A DNA stretch of 64,000 nucleotides from JAKVAV01 sp964651785 (GCA_964651785.1 CAZYWJ010000004.1:37491-101490); one strand, 5' to 3'. Counted from the stretch's first letter, positions 54,251 to 63,874 are shown. Notes: generated by a model from the letters alone, not told the origin. Numbers and translations are program-made.

Positions 54251-56068
54251 CTAGTCGATTTTGAGAATGTAAGGCATTCGAGCTTGAATTCCTTTCATTT
54301 CTTTTATTTCCTGAATGGTTTTGTACTGTTCGATTAGTTCTGAATTTTCGACATCAAAACCGAGAGCCGTCTTGACCATGGCCATATTCAGATCTTCCAA
54401 AATTTGCTCAAACGGGTCCTTTCTCTTCGGCAGATTTTTAACGGTGTAGTCTTCCAATTCAGCCATTTCGGCTGCCGCAGCGATAGCGTCTTCCAGCCCT
54501 CCCAATTCATCTACAAGTCCCAATTCCAAGGCATCCACGCCTGACCATACGCGTCCTTGCCCGATGGAGTCGATAAAAGCGGGATCGAGGTTGCGCCCTT
54601 CGGCTACAACGTTTACAAAATTTCCATATGTGCGATCTACCGAAGCCTGCAGGATATTCATCTCTGCGTCGGTCAGCGGTCGAGTTACTCCACCGAAGTC
54701 GCCGTATTGATTGGTCTCCACATTGTCGAAAGTCAATCCGATTTTCTCATTAAAAAAGCCTTTCATATTTGGGATGATTCCAAATACTCCGATCGAACCG
54801 GTGATGGTAGTCGGCATGGCAAAAATCTTATCAGCGGGGGCGCTTATGTAGTAGCCTGCCGATGCAGCGACATCACCCATCGAAACGATCACGGGTTTTA
54901 CCTTTTGAGCCTCTGACACTTCGTGCCAAATCATATCGCCTGCAATTGCTACCCCGCCGGGAGAATTCACACGTAGCACAATAGCTTTGACACTAGAATC
55001 CTGACGAGCTTCTCTCAAAGCTTCGGTGTAGGTTTCGCTGCCTATGGCATCATCTCCCGATTTTCCCATCATGATATTACCCTGAGCATAAACTACCGCA
55101 ATTTTGTCCTTTTTATAAGAAAGCTTGAACTCCCCATCGGTATCTTTTTCAGGTTCAGGAGCTTTCAGATATTTTCTAAGGCTTACCAACTCCAAATCTT
55201 CGTCAGCCTCTCTGCCTGTCTTTTCTCTCAATAAATCGTACACATCATTTTCATACATCAGGGCAGTAGCCATTCCTGCGTCTACCGCATCCGAGGGAAT
55301 TTGTAGCGTGTAATTTTCAGCAATTGAATTCAGCTCTTCTTCAGTTAACCCGTAACTAGTTCCCATTCCGTCCAGCATCGTGCCCCAAAGCGATTCAAGC
55401 CATTGTTTAGTCTGCACTCTGTTTGCCTGACTCATTTCTTCCAGGATGAAAGGCTCCACTGCACTTTTAAATTTATTGTTCGAACCCCGAATGATTTGCG
55501 GTTCAATTTCCAATTTGTCCAACAGATTTTTGAAAAAAGTCACCTCGGCGTTCAATCCTCGGAAGTCGATAAAACCTTCAGGATATAGATAGATCTCGTC
55601 GGCTACAGAACTCAGGTATAAAGCCTTTTGCGAATAAATTTCGTTGTAGCTAACGATCCACTTGCCGCTTTCTTTAAATTCCAGAAGTGCATTTCTTATT
55701 TCTTGTGTGGTAGCCAGCCCGGCAGGAACAAAATCAACATCGAAATAAATACCCTTGATGTTATCGTCTATTTTAGCTTTCTCAATATTCTCAAGTATCT
55801 CGTTCAGACCCATTGGAGTTGCTGACTGAAAACCACCGAAATCTATTTTGAAATGCTCTTCGGGACCTCGGTCAACAATGGGTTGCTCAAATTTCAGGTG
55901 TAAAATTGAGTTTTCTTTGACCTTTGTGAGTTGATTTGACTTGTCCAAATCACTAAACGCTGCGGATATAATTCCGCCGATTATTAACACCCCGATAAAA
56001 AACAAGACAAACAGAGAAATAAGTGTTCCCAGCATGCTTGCGAACATGAATTTGAAAAATTGCTTCAT
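54251..56068 (-). CDS. sppA: Signal peptide peptidase SppA (67K type)
   Basis: A 605-residue membrane-anchored serine protease of family S49. The start is the ATG at 56068 (MKQFFKFMFASMLGTLISL), which places the membrane helix at the N-terminus; the longer frame adds an implausible basic leader. Two S49 repeats are present. The C-terminal one has VLRVNSPGGVAIAGDMIWHE and the catalytic serine in DVAASAGYYISAPADKIFA, then TTITGSIGVFG. The catalytic lysine should lie in the N-terminal repeat and was not assigned. It degrades leftover signal peptides. Divergent from folK. Confidence 0.94.
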   Translation of the reverse strand: MKQFFKFMFASMLGTLISLFVLFFIGVLIIGGIISAAFSDLDKSNQLTKVKENSILHLKFEQPIVDRGPEEHFKIDFGGFQSATPMGLNEILENIEKAKIDDNIKGIYFDVDFVPAGLATTQEIRNALLEFKESGKWIVSYNEIYSQKALYLSSVADEIYLYPEGFIDFRGLNAEVTFFKNLLDKLEIEPQIIRGSNNKFKSAVEPFILEEMSQANRVQTKQWLESLWGTMLDGMGTSYGLTEEELNSIAENYTLQIPSDAVDAGMATALMYENDVYDLLREKTGREADEDLELVSLRKYLKAPEPEKDTDGEFKLSYKKDKIAVVYAQGNIMMGKSGDDAIGSETYTEALREARQDSSVKAIVLRVNSPGGVAIAGDMIWHEVSEAQKVKPVIVSMGDVAASAGYYISAPADKIFAMPTTITGSIGVFGIIPNMKGFFNEKIGLTFDNVETNQYGDFGGVTRPLTDAEMNILQASVDRTYGNFVNVVAEGRNLDPAFIDSIGQGRVWSGVDALELGLVDELGGLEDAIAAAAEMAELEDYTVKNLPKRKDPFEQILEDLNMAMVKTALGFDVENSELIEQYKTIQEIKEMKGIQARMPYILKID

Positions 56069-56086
56069 TCTTTTTTTTCCTTTGTG

Positions 56087-56094
56087 CAAAAATA
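56087..56094 (-). promoter_or_regulatory. Candidate -7 element for sppA
   Basis: Minus strand TATTTTTG, exact match, 19 bases upstream of the chosen ATG. It lies inside the longer reading frame and so supports the shorter start. No good -33. Confidence 0.35.
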
Positions 56095-56182
56095 AGGGCA
56101 AGTCCCGTTTTTCATTTCTTTTAATACACGACCGGTCGCAGAGACGTTTTAACGGGATTTTGCCGACTAAACTATATAGCAA

Positions 56183-56677
56183 TTGACAACCGTTTTTTTG
56201 GGATTAGGTTCAAATTTGGGTGATCGACAGAAGTCATTGACTGATGCCATCGCATTGATCTCAGATTTAGGTGAACTGACCGACCTGTCAAGAATATACG
56301 AATCAAGGTCTTGGGGTTATGAAGATCCGAGGCCTTATCTGAATATGTGTTGTACGATTCAAACAGAATTGAGTGCTGAAGAATTACACGGAAGCACACT
56401 TGCTATAGAAAAATCCCTCGGACGAGAAGGCGCTAAACGAAAAAAAGGTGAGCCCTATCGATCACGAACCATAGACATCGACATTCTGTTTTATGGAAGT
56501 GACATTTTAGAAACGGATACGCTCAGCATACCTCATCCTCAACTTCACCTTCGTAAGTTTGTACTTCAACCATTGACGGATATAAATCCGAATTTCGTAC
56601 ATCCCGTCATCGGTCAAACCGTCGGGAGATTGAAGGAGCTGTGTCAAGATAATACGGAATTGAAAGAATTTGCTTGA
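56183..56677 (+). CDS. folK: 2-amino-4-hydroxy-6-hydroxymethyldihydropteridine pyrophosphokinase
   Basis: A 164-residue HPPK of folate synthesis. TVFLGLGSNLGDRQKSL at the N-terminus, ESRSWGYEDPRPYLNMCCTI and the signature RSRTIDIDILFYG are all present, with the PHPQLHLRKFVLQPL end region. The start must be the TTG at 56183, because an in-frame TAG lies at 56177 and the conserved strand begins at once. Its stop directly abuts the ATG of the second deoxynucleoside kinase. Confidence 0.93.
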   Translation: MTTVFLGLGSNLGDRQKSLTDAIALISDLGELTDLSRIYESRSWGYEDPRPYLNMCCTIQTELSAEELHGSTLAIEKSLGREGAKRKKGEPYRSRTIDIDILFYGSDILETDTLSIPHPQLHLRKFVLQPLTDINPNFVHPVIGQTVGRLKELCQDNTELKEFA

Positions 56678-57334
56678 ATGGACTATAACTACATAGCGAT
56701 AGAGGGAAATATCGGATCGGGAAAAACCACCTTAGCTACAAAACTAGCGGAGGAGTTTAGCGCGGAGTTGGTATTGGAGCAATTTGATGACAACGAGTTT
56801 CTGCCGAAGTTTTACGCCGATCCTTCTCGATTCGCTTTTACTCTCGAAATGTCATTTCTGGCAGAGAGATATAGTCAGCTTTCTTCACTCGGAAGCGATC
56901 GAAATTTATTTAGTTCTGTTCGGATTTCAGATTACTTGCTGAGCAAGTCTTTGATTTTTGCGGCATCCAATTTGAATCAGGATGAACTGCGACTGTTCAG
57001 AAAGGTTTTTGACATCATGTTTAAAACCGTACCGAGTCCCGATTTATTGGTATATCTCTATTCAAATACAGACAGATTACTGGAGAACATCAGAAACCGC
57101 GGCAGGAGGTATGAACAGAGCATTAAAGAAGAATACTTGAATACGGTCCAGTCAAAATATTTAGACTTTTTGAGGAAGCAATCGGACAACATGAGGATTT
57201 TGGTTCTCGATATTTCAGAGGTCGACTTTGTAAAAGATCAATTCGTCTATGAAAATCTATTGTCCATCATTAAAGAACCTCGATCAAAAGGTCTTCATCA
57301 TCAGTTGGTTGGCTCAGAACGAAAAACAGTTTAA
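56678..57334 (+). CDS. Deoxynucleoside kinase (second paralogue)
   Basis: A 218-residue dNK-family protein. P-loop IAIEGNIGSGKTTLATKLAE, FDDNEFLPKFYADPSRFAFT, DYLLSKSLIFAA in the place of the DRS-like motif, and the LID IRNRGRRYEQSIKEEYLNTV. The substitution at the catalytic DRS-type site (SVRISDYLL) differs from the 50368 paralogue, which keeps DRTIYED, so substrate or activity may differ. No spacing from folK (TGA then ATG), a folK-dnk pairing seen in Bacteroidetes. Confidence 0.85.
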   Translation: MDYNYIAIEGNIGSGKTTLATKLAEEFSAELVLEQFDDNEFLPKFYADPSRFAFTLEMSFLAERYSQLSSLGSDRNLFSSVRISDYLLSKSLIFAASNLNQDELRLFRKVFDIMFKTVPSPDLLVYLYSNTDRLLENIRNRGRRYEQSIKEEYLNTVQSKYLDFLRKQSDNMRILVLDISEVDFVKDQFVYENLLSIIKEPRSKGLHHQLVGSERKTV

Positions 57335-57353
57335 AACCGCGTTGCTCACTTCA

Positions 57354-57380
57354 TTGTATTAAAAACTATATGTATGTTTG
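57354..57380 (+). promoter_or_regulatory. Candidate promoter for the TPR lipoprotein
   Basis: TTG at 57354-57356, 16-base spacer, TATGTTTG at 57373-57380 (exact -7). The implied leader is about 42 bases before the ATG at 57428. Confidence 0.5.
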
Positions 57381-57427
57381 CACGCAATTAACAAGGAAAA
57401 CAAAGACCTTTAACAAAAACCAAACGA

Positions 57428-59137
57428 ATGAAGCATTCGAAATTTAAATTTCCGGCTCTTTTAATTATTGTCGGTTTTGCCTTAGCAGCCTGTGGTGGGT
57501 TGGGAAAGATGGCAAAATATGCTGAAACTATTGAATACAATGTTGATCCCGAACCGTTGATCGTTCGTGGTGATAGTGTTGAATTAAACATTAATGGAAA
57601 ATTTCCGGGTAAATATTTTAGCAAGAAAGCTATGGTGACGTTGACGCCCGTGTTGACGTACGAGGGTGGATCGACACCTTATAAGTCCGTATCTTTTCAA
57701 GGTGAAGATGCTGCCGGTAATGCCACGGTTATTCCTTACGAGAATGGTAAAAATTTCTCTTACACCGATCGTATAGCTTACGATCCTTCTATGAAAGATT
57801 CCGAGTTGATGCTCAATGTTTTGGGTAAGCAAGGAAACAAGGAGAAGGAATTCGAGCCATATAAATTAGCGGATGGTGTAATCACTACGCCACTGTTGGT
57901 GATGAGTGATGATATGCCGATTATGGCTCCTGACGCCTTCGAGCGTATCACGTCTCATGATGCTTATGCGGTAATTCACTATTTAGTGAATTCAGCCTAC
58001 GTGCGTCCTTCCGAGCTACGCGATCAGGATATTGAAGATCTTGAGGAATTTTTAGAAACATATGGCACAAACGAAAACTTCAATTTCAAAAACGCGGAGA
58101 TTGTTTCATATGCCTCACCTGAAGGAGAATTAAGTTTCAATCAAAATTTGGCTCAAGAGAGAGCTGAGAGTGCTATGAAAGCCATTTCTCGTTTGATGAG
58201 TCGCGCCGATGTGGAATTCAATGAGGATGAGTTTTTTGAGCTAAAGCCTCAAGGTGAAGACTGGGAAGGTTTTAAAGAAAAAATGATTGCCTCTGATATT
58301 GCAGATAAAGAGCTTATTCTGCGAATTTTAGAGATGTACTCTGATGTAGCAAAGCGTGAGCGGGAAATAAGAAATCTCGCTGCAACCTATACTGAAGTTG
58401 CGGAAAAAATTCTTCCTGACTTGCGTCGTTCACAGATTACCGTGAATTATGAAATAGTAGGGAAAAGCGATGAAGAGATTCTTTCAATGGTTAGAGGTGA
58501 GAATGCCGATTCATTGAATGTTGAAGAAATGCTTTATGCAACTGCTCTTACGGATGATATGAATGAGCAATATTCAATCTTTGAGGCTACGGCTTCTGCT
58601 TATCCTGACGATTTCAGAGCTTACAACAATATGGGAGTAATCCACTTGCGTAAGAATGAACTATCTGATGCAAAAGCAATGTTTGAAAAAGCCATGAGCA
58701 AAGAAGAAAGTCCGATCGTAAAAAACAATATGGCTATCATTACTCGCCTGAATGGCGATCGTGATGCAGCTATGGAGATGCTTGAAGCTGCGGCCGGAGC
58801 AGGCGATGAAGTAAATTACAATATGGGTATCATCGATATTCAAAAGGGAGACTACAATTCCGCTATTCAGAATATGAAGGGTTACAATACTTTCAACAAA
58901 GCATTGGCTCAGGTCTTGGCAGGAAACACTGAAACTGCTTTGAAAACATTGAACGATTCAGATGATTCTGATACTGCCATGGGTTACTACCTGAAGGCTA
59001 TTATCGGTGCCCGAATGAATGATTCGAATATGGTGAATAACAACTTGGAGAAAGCTTACGAAATAGATGCTTCTCTTGAAGAGAAAGCCGTTGACGATTT
59101 AGAGTTCAGAAATTTCCAAGGCGAAGCTACAGACTAA
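57428..59137 (+). CDS. TPR lipoprotein with an OmpA-like segment
   Basis: A 569-residue lipoprotein. The lipobox LAAC has its cysteine at residue 22, followed by GG. Residues about 30-160 form a beta-rich domain. The segment EIVSYASPEGELSFNQNLAQ then ERAESAMKAI resembles the OmpA-like peptidoglycan-associated motif, followed by a charged helical stretch. The last 200 residues carry tetratricopeptide repeats (AYNNMGVIHLRKNELSDAKA, NYNMGIIDIQKGDYNSAIQN). It is probably an outer-membrane-linked scaffold; the role is unknown. A good promoter precedes it and a strong terminator follows. Confidence 0.78.
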   Translation: MKHSKFKFPALLIIVGFALAACGGLGKMAKYAETIEYNVDPEPLIVRGDSVELNINGKFPGKYFSKKAMVTLTPVLTYEGGSTPYKSVSFQGEDAAGNATVIPYENGKNFSYTDRIAYDPSMKDSELMLNVLGKQGNKEKEFEPYKLADGVITTPLLVMSDDMPIMAPDAFERITSHDAYAVIHYLVNSAYVRPSELRDQDIEDLEEFLETYGTNENFNFKNAEIVSYASPEGELSFNQNLAQERAESAMKAISRLMSRADVEFNEDEFFELKPQGEDWEGFKEKMIASDIADKELILRILEMYSDVAKREREIRNLAATYTEVAEKILPDLRRSQITVNYEIVGKSDEEILSMVRGENADSLNVEEMLYATALTDDMNEQYSIFEATASAYPDDFRAYNNMGVIHLRKNELSDAKAMFEKAMSKEESPIVKNNMAIITRLNGDRDAAMEMLEAAAGAGDEVNYNMGIIDIQKGDYNSAIQNMKGYNTFNKALAQVLAGNTETALKTLNDSDDSDTAMGYYLKAIIGARMNDSNMVNNNLEKAYEIDASLEEKAVDDLEFRNFQGEATD

Positions 59138-59158
59138 GCCTTGATTGAATAAGATGTG

Positions 59159-59191
59159 AAAGCCGTCTGCCTTTTGGTAGACGGCTTTTTT
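59159..59191 (+). terminator. Intrinsic terminator after the TPR lipoprotein
   Basis: A 13-base stem AAAGCCGTCTGCC/GGTAGACGGCTTT (one G-T pair), four-T loop, then further T to 59191. Confidence 0.9.
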
Positions 59192-59551
59192 ATTGGATTA
59201 ATTCCAAACAGTAAGCTTTCGGAAAACTACGCAGTAATCCTTATTATCATCAGAACGGTGGAATTGGTGTTCCGATTTGTATGGGTGAGATTTTAAATCC
59301 GATCAAATCAATCGCCAAAAAGAATATCTCCGTGATGAATATTAGTAATGAAAATCCGTGTTGTGAGAATCGAGCTCAATACATTCGGATGTTTTAGTAC
59401 TCAGATCGGACTATATAAGAATAAAGCATTCGGTAAAGGAATTTAAAGGCCGCAACTAAAGGAAAGAACAAGTTGTATGAGACGTCTTCTCAAGTGATCC
59501 TGAAATGGCCCTCTAAATTGATTTTCAAGAGAAAGTAAGAATGAGTTCTCT
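59192..59551. other. 360-base stretch with no recognised gene
   Basis: No open frame of credible length or composition, no hairpin and no repeat recognised. The longest plausible small frame starts at an ATG near 59335 and encodes about 21 residues without ribosome-site support. It may hold the 3' flank of the DUF6089 gene and decayed sequence. Confidence 0.5.
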
Positions 59552-60529
59552 TTAGAATACAACTCGTCGTCGACGTCTCTTCGTGACGCGGCCTCTGCCT
59601 CGCTTGAATCTTTTCTGAGCGATTTTATAGTAAGCCGTAAAAGAGGCAAAGAAATAAGCATCATTATCGTCGGGGTCTCCTCGTTGATAGCCCGTCTCGG
59701 TGCTGTTTAATGGTACGCGAGTACCATTTTCATCAATATAAAAACCTAAACTTGGGTCGGCAAAATAAGCAGCCAGTTCACCTTGGTTATCGCTTATTAC
59801 TTGATTGTCGTAGTAATCCGTACTTACATCATCCATGTAGTCCGTGAAGGTGAGGCGATGCATGACTTCAAATCCAACCGTCCACTCTTTGTTCAGTTGT
59901 AGCCTGTAGCCTAATCCAAACGGAATCACTACGGTGTACTGCGAGTATTGAGCAGGCCCGTCCTCCTGAAGTTGTCCTTCAGTGCCAAAATCTCTCAAAT
60001 CATACCATGTACCTTCAAAATTTCCTTGGGGGTTAAATCTTGCCACGCCTACTCCCGCACTCAAATAAATTGCTGATCCTTCCAGTTTACTTTGCTTCAC
60101 CTTTCCATAGCGACTTTTTGATGTGAAGTCGATTACATCAAATTCTGCCTGTACCGAAAATTCAAAAAGACTTGATCTGAAATGAAGGTTTCTGTTGCGT
60201 CTGAAGATTTCATCGGTGAGGTTGTCGTTTCCACCGATATAGGTAAATCCGAATTGCGCTTTCGCATAAAGCCTGCTGGCCAACTGATAACGATACATGA
60301 GTTGAAGGGCAGGTCTTGTTTCGGCAAATTCCAAATCATAAACGAAATCCGTTCCGATTTGATCACGACCACCGAGCTCTCCCAAGAAGAAAGAAGCGCC
60401 AAGACCGATACCGAAACTATGTCTTTGACCCTTCCAATATGAGGTCTGACCGCTGAAATATTGAGCATTCACGCTTGTGGCAGCGCAGATGCTCAAAGCA
60501 ATCAAAACATACCGAAACAGTTTATTCAC
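59552..60529 (-). CDS. DUF6089-family outer-membrane beta-barrel protein
   Basis: A 325-residue exported protein with a signal peptide ending in SVNAQYF. The family look is clear: HSFGIGLGASFFLGELGGRD, MYRYQLASRLYAKAQFGFTY, and FEVMHRLTFTDYMDDVSTDY, with strands alternating aromatic and small residues. The C-terminal tail is strikingly arginine/lysine-rich (KRFKRGRGRVTKRRRRRVVF) and ends in Phe, typical of this family. Function unknown. It precedes no close downstream gene; the TrmH-family gene lies 42 bases upstream. Confidence 0.8.
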   Translation of the reverse strand: MNKLFRYVLIALSICAATSVNAQYFSGQTSYWKGQRHSFGIGLGASFFLGELGGRDQIGTDFVYDLEFAETRPALQLMYRYQLASRLYAKAQFGFTYIGGNDNLTDEIFRRNRNLHFRSSLFEFSVQAEFDVIDFTSKSRYGKVKQSKLEGSAIYLSAGVGVARFNPQGNFEGTWYDLRDFGTEGQLQEDGPAQYSQYTVVIPFGLGYRLQLNKEWTVGFEVMHRLTFTDYMDDVSTDYYDNQVISDNQGELAAYFADPSLGFYIDENGTRVPLNSTETGYQRGDPDDNDAYFFASFTAYYKIAQKRFKRGRGRVTKRRRRRVVF

Positions 60530-60571
60530 AGCGGTAATTATAAAGGCACGAATATAAGAATTCCAACTTCT

Positions 60572-61111
60572 TCAATCCATTATTTCCATTTGACGAAAAA
60601 ATTCCCAAATGGTAATCCCGGCACATACGGAAATATTCAGCGAATGTTTGGTGCCTATCTGGGGTATTTCCAGACTCTTATGGCAAAGATTTACAACCTC
60701 TTGATCTACTCCTTCCACTTCATTTCCAAAAACGAGCGCGTATTTTTTAGCATATTCAGTTTTGAAGTTTCCTAGCTTTTCTGATTTCTCAGTTTGCTCA
60801 ACGGCAATGCATTCGATGCCTTTATTTATTAGCTCTTTCAAACAATCTTTTGTTTCGCTGAAGTATTTCCACGCCACCGATTCCGTAGAGCCTAACGCCG
60901 TTTTATTCATTTCCCGCGAAGGCGGGGCGGGCGTTATTCCGCAAAGGAAAACTTTCTCCAACCTGAAGGCATCGCTTGTGCGAAAAACCGAGCCTACATT
61001 CTGTGCGCTCCTGACGTTATCCAATACCACAATCAGGGGTGTTTTCTTTGCTTGTTTAAATTCTTCCTCCGTCAATCGGTTCAGATCTTCGTTTGAAATT
61101 TTCTTGTTCAT
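60572..61111 (-). CDS. TrmH/SpoU-family RNA 2'-O-methyltransferase
   Basis: A 179-residue SPOUT methyltransferase. Motif 1 is VVLDNVRSAQNVGSVFRTSD, motif 2 is ALVFGNEVEGVDQEVVNLC and motif 3 is LEIPQIGTKHSLNISVCAGI, giving the knotted SAM site. It methylates ribose in tRNA or rRNA; the exact site is unknown. It is divergent from mutS. A short perfect inverted repeat lies inside the coding region at 60913-60926. Confidence 0.9.
   Translation of the reverse strand: MNKKISNEDLNRLTEEEFKQAKKTPLIVVLDNVRSAQNVGSVFRTSDAFRLEKVFLCGITPAPPSREMNKTALGSTESVAWKYFSETKDCLKELINKGIECIAVEQTEKSEKLGNFKTEYAKKYALVFGNEVEGVDQEVVNLCHKSLEIPQIGTKHSLNISVCAGITIWEFFRQMEIMD
60913..60926. repeat. Perfect inverted repeat within the TrmH-family gene
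   Basis: CCCGC-GAAG-GCGGG, five-base GC arms with a four-base loop, in coding sequence. It has the form of short palindromes that recur in some Flavobacteria, but repetition was not tested. Confidence 0.35.
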
Positions 61112-61192
61112 AAGAATTGATAACCGGTATTGCGCGATTTTTTAAGTGCAGAAAGGTATTGGTATTTTCGTAATTCGAGGAAAAGACAATCT

Positions 61193-63838
61193 GTGGAAAC
61201 AACGAAGGCAAAAGAACCCAAACCCAAAAAGGCAGCTAAAACCAAGGAAACTCCATTGATGAAGCAATACCTCGGGGTAAAGTCGAAATATCCCGATGCT
61301 TTATTGCTCTTTCGCGTGGGCGATTTCTACGAGACCTTCGGCAAGGATGCCATTACGGTTTCCAATGTCTTGGGAATAGTTTTGACCAAAAGAAAAAACG
61401 GAGCGGCGGCTGAAATTGAGCTCGCAGGTTTTCCGCATCACTCTTTAGACACCTACCTGCCAAAATTAGTACGAGCCGGATACCGCGTAGCTATTTGCGA
61501 TCAACTCGAAGATCCCAAGATGACCAAAACCATCGTGAAGCGTGGGGTTACGGAATTGGTCACTCCGGGGGTGGCGTACAACGATCAGGTACTGGACCAC
61601 AAATCCAATAATTTTTTAGCGGCCGTTCACTTTGGCATGGAAAAGGCGGGTGTTAGTTTCCTGGATATTTCCACGGGCGAGTTCCTGACCACCGAAGGCT
61701 CCAATGCCTATATCGAGAAGCTGCTGCAAAGCTTCAAGCCAAGCGAAGTCTTGTTTCAACGCAATTGCGAAAAGCATTTCCTCAATGTTTTCGGTGGTAA
61801 GTTCCACACCTTTCGGCTGGATGATTGGGTCTTCACCCACGATTTTGCCAACGATAAACTCCTCGCGCATTTCAAAACCAAATCGCTAAAAGGCTTTGGG
61901 ATAGAAGGAATGGAAGTGGCGATTATAGCGGCGGGTGCTGCCTTGCACTACCTTAGCGAAACCCATCACCACAAGCTGGGCCATCTCAGTCAGCTAAAGC
62001 GAATAGACGAAGATAAGTACGTGTGGCTCGACCGATTCACTATTCGCAATCTGGAACTGGTATACCCGATGAACGAGGGTGGTACTTCCCTGCAAATGGT
62101 GATTGACCGAACCATATCGCCCATGGGAAGCCGTATGATGAAGCGCTGGCTTATGCTTCCGCTAAAATCGGTGAAGGCCATCTCACAACGCCACGAGGCC
62201 GTTGAGTACTTAATCAAAGAAAAATCCGTCGCCGACTTTATCCGACGTCAAGTGGAGCAGATCGGCGATATTGAAAGGCTCATCTCCAAAGTTAGCGTTG
62301 GTCGGATTAATCCGCGAGAGGTATTGCAGCTCTGTCGCGCTTTGAAAGCCACCTTGCCGATCAAGGAAAAATTGGATTCATCCAAAAACACCTCTTTGAC
62401 TCAATTAGCCGAGCAGCTCAATCCGTGCGTTAGCATGATCGAGCGAATTTCCAATGAAATTGACCCCGAGGCACCCGTGCAACTCAATAAAGGCGGCGTA
62501 ATTGCAAAAGGGGTTAACGAAGAACTTGACGAGTTGCGCGCCATTAAAACCAATGGTAAAGATCATCTATTAAAAATTCAACAGCGCGAAACCGAGCGTA
62601 CCGGGATTCAAAGTCTGAAGATTTCCTTCAACAATGTTTTTGGCTACTACCTCGAGGTTAGAAACTCGCACAAGGATAAAGTCCCTTCAGAGTGGGTTCG
62701 CAAGCAAACGCTTGTCAACGCTGAGCGCTACATCACGGAAGAGCTTAAGACTTACGAGCAGAAGATTCTGGGTGCCGAAGAGCGCATTTTTGAACTGGAA
62801 GCGAAACTTTACAACGACCTCATTGCCGATTTGGCGGCCTTCGTAGAGCCCATTCAGTTGAATGCGCGTCGTATTGCCGAAGTGGATTGCTACCTGTCTT
62901 TTGCCGAAACGGCGGTAGAGTTAAACTATGTGCGTCCACTGATGAACGACGGTCACGAATTAAAGATTCAAGGAGGTCGCCATCCGGTGATAGAACACCA
63001 ACTACCGACCGGGGAAGCATACGTGGAAAACGACGTGGAGCTCGACAATGAGAACACTCAAATCATGATGATCACGGGTCCCAATATGTCGGGTAAATCG
63101 GCCCTGCTGCGGCAAACGGCCTTAATCGTATTGATGGCCCAAATCGGATCTTACGTTCCCGCAGCTTCTGCCGAAATAGGCGTGGTAGACAAAGTCTTTA
63201 CGAGGGTGGGGGCAAGCGACAATATCTCTTCAGGCGAGTCTACTTTTATGGTGGAGATGAACGAAACGGCCAGCATCCTCAATAATTTATCGGATCGCAG
63301 CCTGGTGCTTCTCGATGAGATTGGTCGCGGAACCAGCACATATGACGGGGTTTCCATCGCTTGGGCTATCGCCGAATATCTACATGAACAAAAGAGTGCG
63401 AGGGCTAAAACACTTTTCGCTACGCACTACCACGAGTTAAACGAGATGGAGTCAATTTTCCCGCGGATTAAAAATTTCAACGTGAGCGTGAAGGAGTACA
63501 AAGACAAGATCATCTTTTTGCGAAAGCTCAAGCCCGGAGGGAGCGAGCACAGTTTTGGGATTCATGTGGCGCAATTAGCCGGTATGCCTGTATCTCTATT
63601 GGAACGAGCTAAATCAATCCTTTCTCGACTCGAAAAAACGCATTCAGGAGAAGCACTGGATAGCAAGGCAACTCTCGCGAAGGCGAAAAATGACGAAATG
63701 CAATTGAGCATTTTTCAATTGGATGATCCCGTTTTGCAACAGATCCGCGATGAAATTGTGTCTATCGATATCAATTCCTTAACGCCCGTAGAAGCGCTTA
63801 TGAAGTTGAATGAGATTAAAAAGATTACGGGGAGTTAA
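61193..63838 (+). CDS. mutS: DNA mismatch repair protein MutS
   Basis: An 881-residue MutS. I choose the GTG at 61193, giving a short lysine-rich leader (ETTKAKEPKPKKAAKTKE) and then TPLMKQYLGVKSKYPDALLL; the TTG at 61130 adds a poor leader. The mismatch-contact motif LLFRVGDFYETFGKDA is intact. The ATPase has ITGPNMSGKSALLRQTALIV, the signature region SSGESTFMVEMNETASIL, DEIGRGTSTYDGVSIAWAIA and FATHYHELNEM. It binds mispairs and recruits MutL. A tRNA-Gly region follows. Confidence 0.95.
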   Translation: METTKAKEPKPKKAAKTKETPLMKQYLGVKSKYPDALLLFRVGDFYETFGKDAITVSNVLGIVLTKRKNGAAAEIELAGFPHHSLDTYLPKLVRAGYRVAICDQLEDPKMTKTIVKRGVTELVTPGVAYNDQVLDHKSNNFLAAVHFGMEKAGVSFLDISTGEFLTTEGSNAYIEKLLQSFKPSEVLFQRNCEKHFLNVFGGKFHTFRLDDWVFTHDFANDKLLAHFKTKSLKGFGIEGMEVAIIAAGAALHYLSETHHHKLGHLSQLKRIDEDKYVWLDRFTIRNLELVYPMNEGGTSLQMVIDRTISPMGSRMMKRWLMLPLKSVKAISQRHEAVEYLIKEKSVADFIRRQVEQIGDIERLISKVSVGRINPREVLQLCRALKATLPIKEKLDSSKNTSLTQLAEQLNPCVSMIERISNEIDPEAPVQLNKGGVIAKGVNEELDELRAIKTNGKDHLLKIQQRETERTGIQSLKISFNNVFGYYLEVRNSHKDKVPSEWVRKQTLVNAERYITEELKTYEQKILGAEERIFELEAKLYNDLIADLAAFVEPIQLNARRIAEVDCYLSFAETAVELNYVRPLMNDGHELKIQGGRHPVIEHQLPTGEAYVENDVELDNENTQIMMITGPNMSGKSALLRQTALIVLMAQIGSYVPAASAEIGVVDKVFTRVGASDNISSGESTFMVEMNETASILNNLSDRSLVLLDEIGRGTSTYDGVSIAWAIAEYLHEQKSARAKTLFATHYHELNEMESIFPRIKNFNVSVKEYKDKIIFLRKLKPGGSEHSFGIHVAQLAGMPVSLLERAKSILSRLEKTHSGEALDSKATLAKAKNDEMQLSIFQLDDPVLQQIRDEIVSIDINSLTPVEALMKLNEIKKITGS

Positions 63839-63844
63839 AAATAT

Positions 63845-63874
63845 TTTGCGAAAAGGAATTAATGGTTAATTTTG
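63845..63874 (+). promoter_or_regulatory. Strong candidate promoter for the tRNA-Gly region
   Basis: TTTG at 63845-63848, an 18-base spacer and TAATTTTG at 63867-63874, an exact -7 match. The implied transcript begins a few bases before the broken tRNA copy at 63886. Confidence 0.6.
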
